DNA from: Xanthobacteraceae bacterium
GTDB lineage: Bacteria > Pseudomonadota > Alphaproteobacteria > Rhizobiales > Xanthobacteraceae
Direction: 5' to 3'
DNA: 10,386 nucleotides
Assembly: GCA_030039655.1 (NCBI GenBank)
Contig: JASHVC010000742.1
Coordinates: 1 to 10,386 of the forward strand
Below are positions 1 to 7,020 of the stretch, piece by piece. The stretch's first letter is position 1. Each line of letters opens with the position of its first letter. The notes below the pieces were generated by a model, which worked only from the letters and a program-made list of their open reading frames with translations, was not told the origin of the DNA and searched no databases. Position numbers and translations under genes: made by a program.

Positions 1-87
1 GGCGATGGCTTCACCGTAGCGTGCTTTCCGTCGAAGCTGAAAAACGGCTCCGCCGGCTGGATACGGCCGGTGGCGCTGTTCGATTAG
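1..87 (+). CDS. C-terminal end of a probable cyclase-family (PF04199-like) hydrolase, cut by the window edge
   Basis: The first plus-strand frame is open from base 1 to a TAG at 85-87 and encodes 28 residues. It contains the stretches FTVACFPSKLKNGSAGW and IRPVALFD. The pattern FTV-x-x-FP-x-K-(basic)-GSAGW-x-R-x-VA resembles, from memory, the C-terminus of cyclase-family proteins (the kynurenine formamidase-like metal-dependent amidohydrolase fold). Only this tail is visible and the metal-binding HxGTHxD-type motif would lie outside the window, so the family call is tentative. The gene converges on the minus-strand MFS gene and the two stop codons overlap. If the call is right, it would be a second hydrolytic enzyme beside the transporter operon, though on the opposite strand and so under separate control. 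Confidence 0.5.
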   Translation, partial: GDGFTVACFPSKLKNGSAGWIRPVALFD

Positions 88-1286
88 GCAAGACGCGTAC
101 GGCGCCTAGCGAGATAAAAGGGCGTGACACCCACAATAAGTCCGAAGAGCCCGGTCATCGCCGTCGTCTCGGCCAGCGGCAGAACCGTGCCATTGGCCAG
201 GAGGCCATAAAGCTGAGCGAATGCCGCGCCGGCGAAGTTCTGCATGAAAACGCCGATGCCGGCCGCGGTGCCGGCAAGCTTCGGGTTGATCGCCATGGCA
301 CCGGCCTGCGCGTAAGGCAGTGAAATCCCCTGCGCCATGGAAATGAAGAAGCCAGGAACGAAAAGCGTCAGCGGCGTGACATAGCCGCTCAGCTGCATGC
401 ACGCTTGCGCCGTTACCGTCACAAGCACCAGCAGCGATCCGGCGAACACCATGGTCTCATTGGCGACGCGGGTGCCGATGCGGCTGGTTATGAAATTGCC
501 GGACAAGAACCCGAACGGAAAAGCCAGAAAGTAGAAGCCGAACTCGGTGGACGGCCGATGCAGCATCTCTTTCAATAGGGTTGATGCGGCGGTCGCGGTG
601 ACCAAAAAGGACGCCGTGCAGAAACCGCTTTGCAGGACGAACGCCGCGAAGGTCACGTGGCGAAACAACGCGGCGTAGTCGCGCAGCACGCTCTGCCCAG
701 CGTGACGTGACGGCCCAGGCGATGGAGGACGCGATTCGAACACCGCCCAATAGGCGTTGAGCGTAATCAGCGCCCCGGCCGCAAGCGCGAAGATGAACAC
801 GCTGCGCCAGCCGAACACGTCGATCAGAACGCCGCCCGCGATCGGCGCGATCATGGGGCCGATCGTGTAGGCCATGGTCAGATAGGCAATCGCCTTGACC
901 AGGTTACGGCCGTACACGTCCTGCGCGATGGCGCGGACCAGCGTAATTCCGCAGCCGGCGCCGATCGCCTGAATGAGGCGGCCGAACACGAGCGTCGCCA
1001 CTGAGTTCGCCAGGGCCGACACGGCGCTGCCGATGAGAAACAGGCAGAGGCCGGAGAGCAGCAGCGGCCGGCGCCCGTAGCGGTCGGAGAGCGATCCGTA
1101 AACGAGTGTGGCGAAAGCCATGACGAACAGCGCAATGCTGAAGGTCAGTTGCGCCAAGGCGTCGGAAATCCCCAGCGCGGCCTTGACCGCCGGAATGACC
1201 GGCATGAACAGATGAATCGCCAGCGGCCCGATCAGCGAAATCGAGGCAAGCGCCAGCGCGAACGCCGGCCCGGGCTTTTCGGTCAT
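84..1286 (-). CDS. MFS transporter, Bcr/CflA-like drug:H+ antiporter family (DHA1)
   Basis: The product is a 400-residue inner-membrane protein with about 12 hydrophobic segments, the normal MFS length. Motif A of the 2-3 loop is clear at residues 64-73 (GSLSDRYGRR). The TM4 stretch LIQAIGAGCGITLVRAI (104-120) and the TM5 motif-C-like GPMIAPIAGG (143-152) place it in the DHA1 antiporter group near Bcr/CflA. Such proteins export small molecules in exchange for protons; the substrate here is unknown. A central polar loop (about 185-205) separates the two six-helix halves. The start ATG lies 22 bp after the oxidoreductase stop and has no convincing Shine-Dalgarno sequence, which suggests translation dependent on upstream genes. 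It is the last gene of the minus-strand series. Export of a by-product or of the imported compound is inference from position only. Confidence 0.88.
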   Translation of the reverse strand: MTEKPGPAFALALASISLIGPLAIHLFMPVIPAVKAALGISDALAQLTFSIALFVMAFATLVYGSLSDRYGRRPLLLSGLCLFLIGSAVSALANSVATLVFGRLIQAIGAGCGITLVRAIAQDVYGRNLVKAIAYLTMAYTIGPMIAPIAGGVLIDVFGWRSVFIFALAAGALITLNAYWAVFESRPPSPGPSRHAGQSVLRDYAALFRHVTFAAFVLQSGFCTASFLVTATAASTLLKEMLHRPSTEFGFYFLAFPFGFLSGNFITSRIGTRVANETMVFAGSLLVLVTVTAQACMQLSGYVTPLTLFVPGFFISMAQGISLPYAQAGAMAINPKLAGTAAGIGVFMQNFAGAAFAQLYGLLANGTVLPLAETTAMTGLFGLIVGVTPFYLARRRTRLA

Positions 1287-1308
1287 GACGCGCCAGCGAC
1301 TGTGAACA

Positions 1309-2268
1309 TCAAGCGCTTTTTGCGCTGTCGGCAGGCGCGAGCGCTGCGCGCAACTGCTCGGGATCCACCGCGATCTCGATGCCGGCGCGTTCCTGCTCCA
1401 GCACCATCACCACGCGCGAGTCGCGGGCGCCCCAGCCGCGCGCCAGCGCTTCTGACATCTCCGCGTGAGCAAGGCTGCACATGCGCATGGGCAAGCCGAG
1501 TTCGCGGCCAAGCGCATTGGCGAGCGACACGTCCTTGTGGGCGAGCTTGAGCGAGAAGGCCGACGGATCATATTTGCCCGGAAGAAACTGATCGATCAGG
1601 GCATCGAATGTAAAGCGGCGGCCGACCGCGCCCTGGCGAACCGCTTGCCACAACGCCAACGGCTCGACGCCCGCCTTAACGCCCAGCGCGAAGGTCTCGG
1701 CCAGTGCGCAGACGATGGCGTAGCCCGACATGTTGTGCACCAGCTTGGCCACCGTGGCACTGCCGATCGGCCCGATATAGGCGGCTTTATCGCCCATGGC
1801 GTCGAGCACAGCCTTGTGCGCCTCGAATACGCTCTCCTCGCCGCCGACCCAGATTGCGAGCTTGCGCGAGGCCGCGCCCGCTGGCCCACCGCTCACCGGC
1901 GCATCCAGCATATGCGCGCCCTTCTCGGCGAACGCGGCGTTGATCTTCTTCACGACGGCGGGCGCGTTGGTGGAGAGATCGAAGTATGCGGCGTCCGGCT
2001 TGATGCCGGCGACTAGGCCATCGGCGCCGAGGGCAACGGCTTCCACATCGGCCGGCTCCGGCAACGACGTGAAGATCACGTCGGATTGGCTTGCCAGCGC
2101 ACGCGGACTGTCGGCCCAAACGGCGCCGGCATTGAGATGATGGCTCGCCGCCTGCCGATGTAGATCATGCACGACGAGCTTGAAGCCGGCCTTCTGCAGA
2201 TTGGTGGCCATGCGGCCGCCCATGGTGCCGAGCCCAACGAAGCCGACGACGATGTTGTCCCTGGACAT
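1309..2268 (-). CDS. NAD(P)-dependent oxidoreductase, 3-hydroxyisobutyrate dehydrogenase / beta-hydroxyacid dehydrogenase family
   Basis: This 319-residue cytoplasmic dehydrogenase has the two-domain layout of the beta-hydroxyacid dehydrogenases. The N-terminal Rossmann fold opens with VVGFVGLGTMGGRMATNL (7-24, GxGxMG). The substrate-binding signature DAPVSGGPAGA is at 122-132. The catalytic lysine lies in GSATVAKLVHNM (169-180; K175, with N179). The C-terminal helical domain carries LAHKDVSLA (242-250; K245, D246). The family oxidises beta-hydroxyacids such as 3-hydroxyisobutyrate, or reduces tartronate or succinic semialdehydes; the motifs do not fix the substrate. The ATG is 14 bp after the livF stop, with a purine-rich GGGGTAGGGA directly before it. 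Cotranscription with livF suggests action on an imported compound or its breakdown product. A glyoxylate/succinic semialdehyde reductase role is also possible. Confidence 0.88.
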   Translation of the reverse strand: MSRDNIVVGFVGLGTMGGRMATNLQKAGFKLVVHDLHRQAASHHLNAGAVWADSPRALASQSDVIFTSLPEPADVEAVALGADGLVAGIKPDAAYFDLSTNAPAVVKKINAAFAEKGAHMLDAPVSGGPAGAASRKLAIWVGGEESVFEAHKAVLDAMGDKAAYIGPIGSATVAKLVHNMSGYAIVCALAETFALGVKAGVEPLALWQAVRQGAVGRRFTFDALIDQFLPGKYDPSAFSLKLAHKDVSLANALGRELGLPMRMCSLAHAEMSEALARGWGARDSRVVMVLEQERAGIEIAVDPEQLRAALAPADSAKSA

Positions 2269-2282
2269 TCCCTACCCCGCCT

Positions 2283-3005
2283 TCAAAACACGCCGAGATG
2301 CTGGCTCAGATCGATGCCGTCGTTTTTCAGCGCGGCAGCGGTCGATAGGACCGCGACCCGGCCGCTGTTGAGAATGACAATATCGTCGGCAATGTCGAAG
2401 ACCAATTTTGGGCTCTGCTCCACCAGTACGATCGACAGCCCGCTCTCCTTGAGCCGGCGGATGGTCGCCATGACTTCGGCAACGATCTGCGGTGCCAGCC
2501 CCTCCGACGGCTCGTCCATCAGCAACACGCGCGGATTGGCCATGAGCGCGCGGCCGATGGCCAGCATCTGCTGCTCTCCGCCGGAGAGATAGCCCGCCAT
2601 CTGCGTGTGCCGCTCGGCAAGGCGCGGGAACATCTCGAATACCGTCTGCGCGGTCCATTGGGCGTGCCGGGTCCCAGGGTCCTTCTGGCGGGCCGCCACC
2701 ATGAGATTTTCGCGCACGGTGAGGCTTTTGAATATGCGGCGGCCCTGGGGTACTAGGGCCACTCCGCGCGCGGCGATCATTTCGGGCGGCAAGCGCGTGA
2801 CGGAGGCGCCGAAGACTTCCACCGCTCCGCCACGCGGCGGCAAGAGCCCGACGGTGACGTTCATGCATGTGGACTTGCCGGCACCATTGCGGCCCAACAA
2901 CCCGAGGAGCCGGCCTTCGCCGAGATCGAACGAGACCTTTTGCAGCACGTGGCTGTCGCCGTAGTAGGCATCAACGTCTTGGAGGCAAAGCGCGCTATTC
3001 GCCAA
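2283..3005 (-). CDS. livF: Branched-chain amino acid-type ABC transporter ATP-binding protein LivF
   Basis: This is the second ATPase of a HAAT-family importer, 240 residues from a TTG start. It shows Walker A GRNGAGKST (38-46), Q-loop Q87 in VPQGRRIF, signature LSGGEQQ (140-146), and Walker B VLLMDEP (160-166, catalytic E165). In the switch position it has VEQ (195-197) rather than an H-loop histidine, which is usual for LivF. I chose TTG at 3005 because it is preceded by a strong GGGAGGT with a 5-nt spacer and because homology starts right after it (LCLQDVDAYYGD). The next in-frame ATG upstream, at 3071, would add 22 residues unlike the family and overlap livG by 77 bp. With the TTG start the overlap is 11 bp. 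The protein should pair with LivG on the cytoplasmic face of LivHM. Confidence 0.93.
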   Translation of the reverse strand: MANSALCLQDVDAYYGDSHVLQKVSFDLGEGRLLGLLGRNGAGKSTCMNVTVGLLPPRGGAVEVFGASVTRLPPEMIAARGVALVPQGRRIFKSLTVRENLMVAARQKDPGTRHAQWTAQTVFEMFPRLAERHTQMAGYLSGGEQQMLAIGRALMANPRVLLMDEPSEGLAPQIVAEVMATIRRLKESGLSIVLVEQSPKLVFDIADDIVILNSGRVAVLSTAAALKNDGIDLSQHLGVF

Positions 3006-3732
3006 GGTAGACCTCCCGTGTACGCGGATCCGCGACGACTTCGGCGCGGGTGCCCTCGACGATGACTTCACCGAAATGAAGAAGCGTGATGCGGTCGGCG
3101 AGATCGAGCGCCGTGTCCATGTCGTGCTCGATCATAACGACGGTCACGTCGCGCGGAACAGCCTTGAGCAGTTCGCGGACGTCGCGGCGCTCGTCGATGG
3201 ACAGACCAGCGAACGGCTCGTCGAGCAGAAGAACGCGCGGTTGCTGCGCCAGCGCCATGGCGATTTCGACCCGCCGCTTTTCGCCGTACGACGTGTCCGC
3301 CAGCGGCCGATCGGCCATGTGCTCGAGGCCGACACGACCGAGCGCCGTACGCGCCTGCGCCATCAGGTGCTGCTGGCGATGCAACGCCAGCCATGGATTC
3401 CAGCGCAGCGGCGAGAGGCCGAGCAGAGCCAGCATCGCATTACGCAAAATTGTGTCGCGCGGGAACAGCGTGATGATCTGGTAGGTGCGCGCCATGCCCA
3501 GATGGGCGCGGTTGCGGCTTGCCACCCGTGTAATATCGCGGTCGAACAGCAGCACCGCGCCGCTGTCGGGCGCCAGCTCGCCGGTGATCAGATTGAATAG
3601 CGTAGTCTTCCCGGCGCCGTTTGGGCCGATGATCAACCGCCGCTCGCCGGGTTCGACCGTAAGATTGACGTTGGTGGTAACGCGCAGGCCTCCGAACGAC
3701 TTGCTCAATCCTTTGACGGCAAGCGCGGTCAT
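2995..3732 (-). CDS. livG: Branched-chain amino acid-type ABC transporter ATP-binding protein LivG
   Basis: This is the first ATPase of the HAAT importer, 245 residues. It has Walker A GPNGAGKTT (36-44), Q-loop Q85 in RTYQIITLF, the LivG-type signature TSYGEKRR (147-154, in place of canonical LSGGQ), Walker B VLLLDEP (167-173, E172) and H-switch H203 in MIEHDMD. The C-terminus VYLGE is typical of LivG. The ATG at 3732 overlaps the livM stop as ATGA, so translation is probably coupled. The reading frame stays open far upstream into livM, but those residues resemble nothing in the family. It forms an ATPase pair with LivF. The substrate class of the transporter cannot be read from the ATPases. 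Confidence 0.94.
   Translation of the reverse strand: MTALAVKGLSKSFGGLRVTTNVNLTVEPGERRLIIGPNGAGKTTLFNLITGELAPDSGAVLLFDRDITRVASRNRAHLGMARTYQIITLFPRDTILRNAMLALLGLSPLRWNPWLALHRQQHLMAQARTALGRVGLEHMADRPLADTSYGEKRRVEIAMALAQQPRVLLLDEPFAGLSIDERRDVRELLKAVPRDVTVVMIEHDMDTALDLADRITLLHFGEVIVEGTRAEVVADPRTREVYLGE
3011..3017 (-). promoter_or_regulatory. Strong Shine-Dalgarno that sets the TTG start of livF
   Basis: On the minus strand GGGAGGT lies 5 nt before the TTG at 3005, inside the last codons of livG. It is the best ribosome-binding site in the area and is the main reason for preferring TTG over the more distant ATG at 3071. Confidence 0.75.
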
Positions 3733-4718
3733 GGCTTTTGCCCGGTGATTGCCGCCGTCCACGCCAGCAGATTTCGCCGTTCCGCCGCGCGCCACGCGGC
3801 GCGCGCTAGGCGCACGGTGCCGGGCACGAGGCCTTCTGGCATGAACACCACGATGGCGACAAAGATCGCGCCCAGCATGAAGTTCCAGCGCGAGATGTAC
3901 GCACTCACGACCAGCCTGATGATGACGACCAGGCTCGCTCCGACTACAGGTCCCAGCAGAGTTCCCGCTCCGCCCGAGATCACCATCAGCAAAACTTCCG
4001 CCGACGAGGTGAGAGCCAGGGCGGGCGGGCTGATGAATTCGTAATAGTAGATGAACAGAATTCCGGAGACTGAACTCAACAGACCGGAAAACATAAAGGC
4101 CCAGAATCGGATCATCCAGACATGAAAGCCGAGCGCATTCATGCGCCGCGGCTGGTCGCGTGTGCCGGTGAGCGCCGCGCCGAAGGGCGAGCGCACGAAG
4201 ATCGCGCACGCCGCGACCGCAAGCAGAAAGACGATCAGCGTCGCATAGTAAAATGCATTGGCGGATTCGAGCGCCAGCCCGAACGGCGCTGGCCGCGACG
4301 ACACGCTAATGCCGTTGTCGCCGTTGGTGATGCTGATCCAGCGATAGGCGAGCCCCCAAATGATCTCGCCGAGCGCCAGCGTGATCATAATGAAGCTGAT
4401 GCCGGTGGCTCGCAGTGCCAAGGCGGCGAAGCCGGCGGTCACGACCAGACCGGCCGCCAGTCCGCCGGCGACGGCGACAATGTGGCCATGGCCGGCGGCC
4501 AACAGATAAGCGACAGTGTAGGCCGCCGCGCCGGACAGCCCGGCATGGCCGAGCGATACCAATCCGGCGTATCCGACCAGGATGTTCAACCCCAGAGCAA
4601 AGACCGCATAGAGCAGTATCTGACTGGCGATGTTGACGTAGTAGGGCTGATTGATCGCGTAGGGCACAGCGATCAACGCGAGGACGGCGACCGCGATCGC
4701 GGCGTGGCGAATGCTCAC
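3729..4718 (-). CDS. livM: Branched-chain amino acid-type ABC transporter permease LivM
   Basis: This is a 329-residue inner-membrane permease subunit. It shows the LivM landmarks: GYAGLVSLGHAGLSGAAAY (49-67), TLALGEI (113-119), the cytoplasmic coupling loop FGAALTGTRDQPRRMNALGF (179-198), and GGAGTLLGPVVGA (249-261). The start is a GTG at 4718 that overlaps the livH TGA as GTGA. GGAGGG lies 8 nt upstream and a hydrophobic segment starts at once (AAIAVAVLALIAV). The frame remains open upstream through livH, but that stretch is charged, Arg-rich and not membrane-like, so it is not coding. A polar C-terminal tail (about 300-329) follows the last helix. LivM should form the translocation pore with LivH. 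Confidence 0.93.
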   Translation of the reverse strand: MSIRHAAIAVAVLALIAVPYAINQPYYVNIASQILLYAVFALGLNILVGYAGLVSLGHAGLSGAAAYTVAYLLAAGHGHIVAVAGGLAAGLVVTAGFAALALRATGISFIMITLALGEIIWGLAYRWISITNGDNGISVSSRPAPFGLALESANAFYYATLIVFLLAVAACAIFVRSPFGAALTGTRDQPRRMNALGFHVWMIRFWAFMFSGLLSSVSGILFIYYYEFISPPALALTSSAEVLLMVISGGAGTLLGPVVGASLVVIIRLVVSAYISRWNFMLGAIFVAIVVFMPEGLVPGTVRLARAAWRAAERRNLLAWTAAITGQKP

Positions 4719-5587
4719 AGAATCTGCCCTCCAAACAGACCCTGCGGGCGCAAGACCAGCACCAGCACCATCGGCAGAAACAACACGAAATAGGCTAGCT
4801 CGGGGAGCAACGCCTGGCCGAAATTGTAGATGAAGCCGACAATGATGCTGCCGACGAACGAACCGAGCAGACTTCCGGTGCCGCCGAGGATCACCACCAC
4901 GAGGGCGAGCGGCAACATGTCCTGATCGAGCCCCGGATAGACCGACAGGATCGGAGCCGCAATCATCCCGGCAAAGCCGGCGAGCCCGGCGCCGAGTGCA
5001 AACACGATGGTGAACAGTTGCGAGACACGGATGCCGACGACACGCGCCATTTGGGGATCGTCGACGCCGGCACGGATCATGGCGCCGAGCCGTGTGCGTT
5101 CGAGCATGAGCCAAAGCCCGATGGCAAACACGACGGCAATGCCTATAACCGCCATGCGGTAGAGCGGAAACACCGCCGCGCCGGCCCTCACGAACCCGCT
5201 GAGGTGGGGCGGCGTCGCCACCGAGATCGGGTCTCCGCCCCACCCCATCAGACACAGGTCGGCGACCATGAAGGAGACGCCGAGGGTCACCAGCACCTGC
5301 GCCAATTGCTGGCCGGCCAGACGCCGCAGCAGCAGTCGCTCCATGAGCGCGCCTAGAGCCGCGACCTCCAGGGCGCCGACGATGGCCGCCGCCCAAAAGT
5401 TCAAATACAGGCCCAGCGCCCCGGTGAGCAGGCTCGAGCCCAGATAGGCGCCGACCATGAACATCGAGCCGTGCGTCAGATTGGGGATGCGCATCAACCC
5501 GAAGATCAGCGAAAAGCCCGCCGAGAGCAGAAACAAAAGCCCGCCGAACGTCACACTATTGACGGTCAGCAGCAGCCAGAAACTCAT
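4715..5587 (-). CDS. livH: Branched-chain amino acid-type ABC transporter permease LivH
   Basis: This 290-residue inner-membrane permease opens with the LivH-type segment FGGLLFLLSAGFSLIFGLMR (14-33) followed by IPNLTHGSMFMVGAY. It carries the coupling-loop motif LGAMIRAGVDDPQMARVVGI (167-186) and VVILGGTGSLLGSFVG (231-246). Length and layout are normal for the family. The ATG at 5587 is preceded by AAAGG about 9 nt upstream and lies 51 bp after the stop of the nearer solute-binding gene. I see no promoter or clear hairpin in that short gap, so it should share a transcript with that gene. The 4-bp overlap with livM suggests coupled synthesis of the two permease halves. Confidence 0.94.
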   Translation of the reverse strand: MSFWLLLTVNSVTFGGLLFLLSAGFSLIFGLMRIPNLTHGSMFMVGAYLGSSLLTGALGLYLNFWAAAIVGALEVAALGALMERLLLRRLAGQQLAQVLVTLGVSFMVADLCLMGWGGDPISVATPPHLSGFVRAGAAVFPLYRMAVIGIAVVFAIGLWLMLERTRLGAMIRAGVDDPQMARVVGIRVSQLFTIVFALGAGLAGFAGMIAAPILSVYPGLDQDMLPLALVVVILGGTGSLLGSFVGSIIVGFIYNFGQALLPELAYFVLFLPMVLVLVLRPQGLFGGQIL

Positions 5588-5638
5588 TTGCGCTGCCTTT
5601 CTGAATTCCTGGCTGCCACGTTAACTTGTTTTAGTTGC

Positions 5639-6895
5639 TCAGCACTTCGTCAGCGGCGGATAGTCGCGTGAGTAGACGGGGTGCGCAAGGAACTCTTGTT
5701 CGGGCCAGGTCCAGAACTGGCTCACGTTCTCGTAGGTTTTGATGGTCTTGTTCCAAAGCTTCAGCCCGTACTTGGCGCCCTCCGTTCCCAGGCGCCGGAT
5801 GTAGATCGTGCCGATCACATTGTTGAGATGGTCGAATTTGATCGGGCCGCGCGGCGTATCGGTGAGCGCCACACTCTTCAGCGCCGCCATGAATTTCTCC
5901 CGGTCGCTGGCATCGCCCCCGGCGGCCTTCAGGCCGGCGTCGAGGACCTGACAATTACCGTAAAGGAGAGCTGCGTATTGGCCGGGGATGGCGTCGTAGT
6001 TCTTCAGCATGCCGTCAACGAAGCGATGATTAGCTTTAGTTTCGAGATCGAGCGTATAAGGGGCAGCGCTGACAAGGCCGATGGCCTCGTCGCCGAAGCT
6101 CTTGAGCAGGAAATCGTCGGCGCCGGCCTCTCCGGCCACGACCGGATATTTGAGGCCGGCGGTGCCGTACTGTTTCATGAAGCGCAGCGGATTGGGGCCG
6201 GCGAAGCCTTGGCAGACGCCGTCGCAGTCGGTGATTTGCGCGATGTAGGGCGTATAGTCGGGCGTGACCAACGGCGGCCATAACTTGTTGACGACACAAC
6301 CGCCGTCCTTTTCGAAAGCGGCCTGGAAGCCGCCCATCTGCTCATAGCCGAAGGCGAAATCTTCCGACACGGTGACGACGTGCTTGAGCTTGAGTTCGGT
6401 CGCCGCATAGTGGCCCATCGGCTGCATGGCCTGCGAGGACGTGGCCGACGCGCGCAACAGGAACGGATTCGGCGTGCGCTGAGTGAGGTTGTCCGCCGCC
6501 GCTAGGCTGAGCGTCGGCATCTTCTGCTCGATGATGTAGGCGCTGATGGCATAAAGTTCGAAAGCGGCGAGCGGGCCGACGATCACATCGACCTTGTCGC
6601 GCTCGACCAGCTCTTGCGCCTTGGTTTTAGTGCCCGCTGGATTGCCGCCGGTATCGGCGGATACGAAATCGACCTTGCGGCCGCCCAGCGTATAGTCCTT
6701 CTCCTTCAAATAGGTGAGGACGCCCTGCTCCATCTGAATGCCGCCCGCGGCGAGCGGGCCGGTCTTCACCGTGAGCAGGCCGAGCTTGAACGGCGCGGCC
6801 TGGGCCACGGCAGGGCTGGGAAAACGCGCCGATGCGGCAACCGCGCCCGAAGCGGTGGCGGTAAGCAGCGTGCGGCGACTGATTCTGCGAGGCAT
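5639..6895 (-). CDS. HAAT-type ABC transporter solute-binding protein (LivK-like), second tandem copy, Tat signal
   Basis: This 418-residue periplasmic binding protein has the Peripla_BP_6 / type I periplasmic-binding fold. A twin-arginine signal is present at residues 3-11 (RRISRRTLL), followed by a weakly hydrophobic stretch and an AVAQA cleavage region (29-33). There is no lipobox, so it should be soluble in the periplasm. The mature part starts near APFKLGLLTVKTGPLA and keeps fold landmarks such as VGPLAAFELYA (106-116). Mature cysteines are C200, C224, C228, C315 and C418. The ATG at 6895 is chosen because GGGAGGAG sits 5 nt before it and because the twin-arginine motif follows directly; an ATG at 6910 and a TTG at 6913 in frame are poorer starts. 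It lies 51 bp before livH and is the copy closest to the permease. It is about 87% identical to the neighbouring copy (by eye). Ligand unknown. Confidence 0.92.
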   Translation of the reverse strand: MPRRISRRTLLTATASGAVAASARFPSPAVAQAAPFKLGLLTVKTGPLAAGGIQMEQGVLTYLKEKDYTLGGRKVDFVSADTGGNPAGTKTKAQELVERDKVDVIVGPLAAFELYAISAYIIEQKMPTLSLAAADNLTQRTPNPFLLRASATSSQAMQPMGHYAATELKLKHVVTVSEDFAFGYEQMGGFQAAFEKDGGCVVNKLWPPLVTPDYTPYIAQITDCDGVCQGFAGPNPLRFMKQYGTAGLKYPVVAGEAGADDFLLKSFGDEAIGLVSAAPYTLDLETKANHRFVDGMLKNYDAIPGQYAALLYGNCQVLDAGLKAAGGDASDREKFMAALKSVALTDTPRGPIKFDHLNNVIGTIYIRRLGTEGAKYGLKLWNKTIKTYENVSQFWTWPEQEFLAHPVYSRDYPPLTKC

Positions 6896-6922
6896 GGCAT
6901 CTCCTCCCATCAATTGTCATGC

Positions 6923-6936
6923 TCCGCGAAAGCGGA
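6923..6936 (-). other. Small inverted repeat in the spacer before the second solute-binding gene
   Basis: TCCGC and GCGGA form a perfect 5-bp stem around a 4-nt loop, 28 bases before the ATG at 6895 on the transcript. In the same 125-bp spacer a second inverted repeat, GCAGG/CCTGC, spans 6962-6980 with a 9-nt loop. Both are short, and I give them only as possible transcript hairpins. I see no convincing promoter in the spacer. Confidence 0.3.
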
Positions 6937-6989
6937 ACATCCAGTGATCACGGTGCTTGATGCAGGACCTCACGGCCTGCGACTACTGG

Positions 6990-7010
6990 ACCACCGCATT
7001 CGCGGATGGT
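6990..7010 (-). other. Hairpin just after the stop of the first solute-binding gene
   Basis: Bases 6990-6997 (ACCACCGC) pair with 7002-7010 (GCGGATGGT), giving eight base pairs with one bulged A (7006) and a 4-nt loop. On the minus-strand transcript it lies 10 bases after the TGA at 7021-7023. No T-run follows, so it is not a classical intrinsic terminator. It fits a 3'-stabilising or processing hairpin, as is often found after binding-protein genes in ABC operons and lets them be expressed above the permease. That role is inference. Confidence 0.4.
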
Positions 7011-7020
7011 GACAGCTACG

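Noticed and set aside
2400..2420. Loss of the H-loop histidine in LivF (VEQ instead of an H).
   Set aside because: Gln at this position is usual for LivF proteins, so it is not a defect.
3733..4209. An N-terminal extension of LivG running through livM, up to 404 codons.
   Set aside because: The extension overlaps an obvious permease gene in another frame and has no ATPase features; the ATG at 3732 starts the normal LivG sequence.
4719..5396. An N-terminal extension of LivM running through livH, up to 555 codons.
   Set aside because: The added residues are Arg/Gly/His-rich and not membrane-like, while the GTG at 4718 has a good ribosome site and begins the homologous part.
5588..5638. Promoter or hairpin between the second solute-binding gene and livH.
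   Set aside because: Only a weak AACT/AGTT repeat and a GTTAAC site are present; neither supports a regulatory call.
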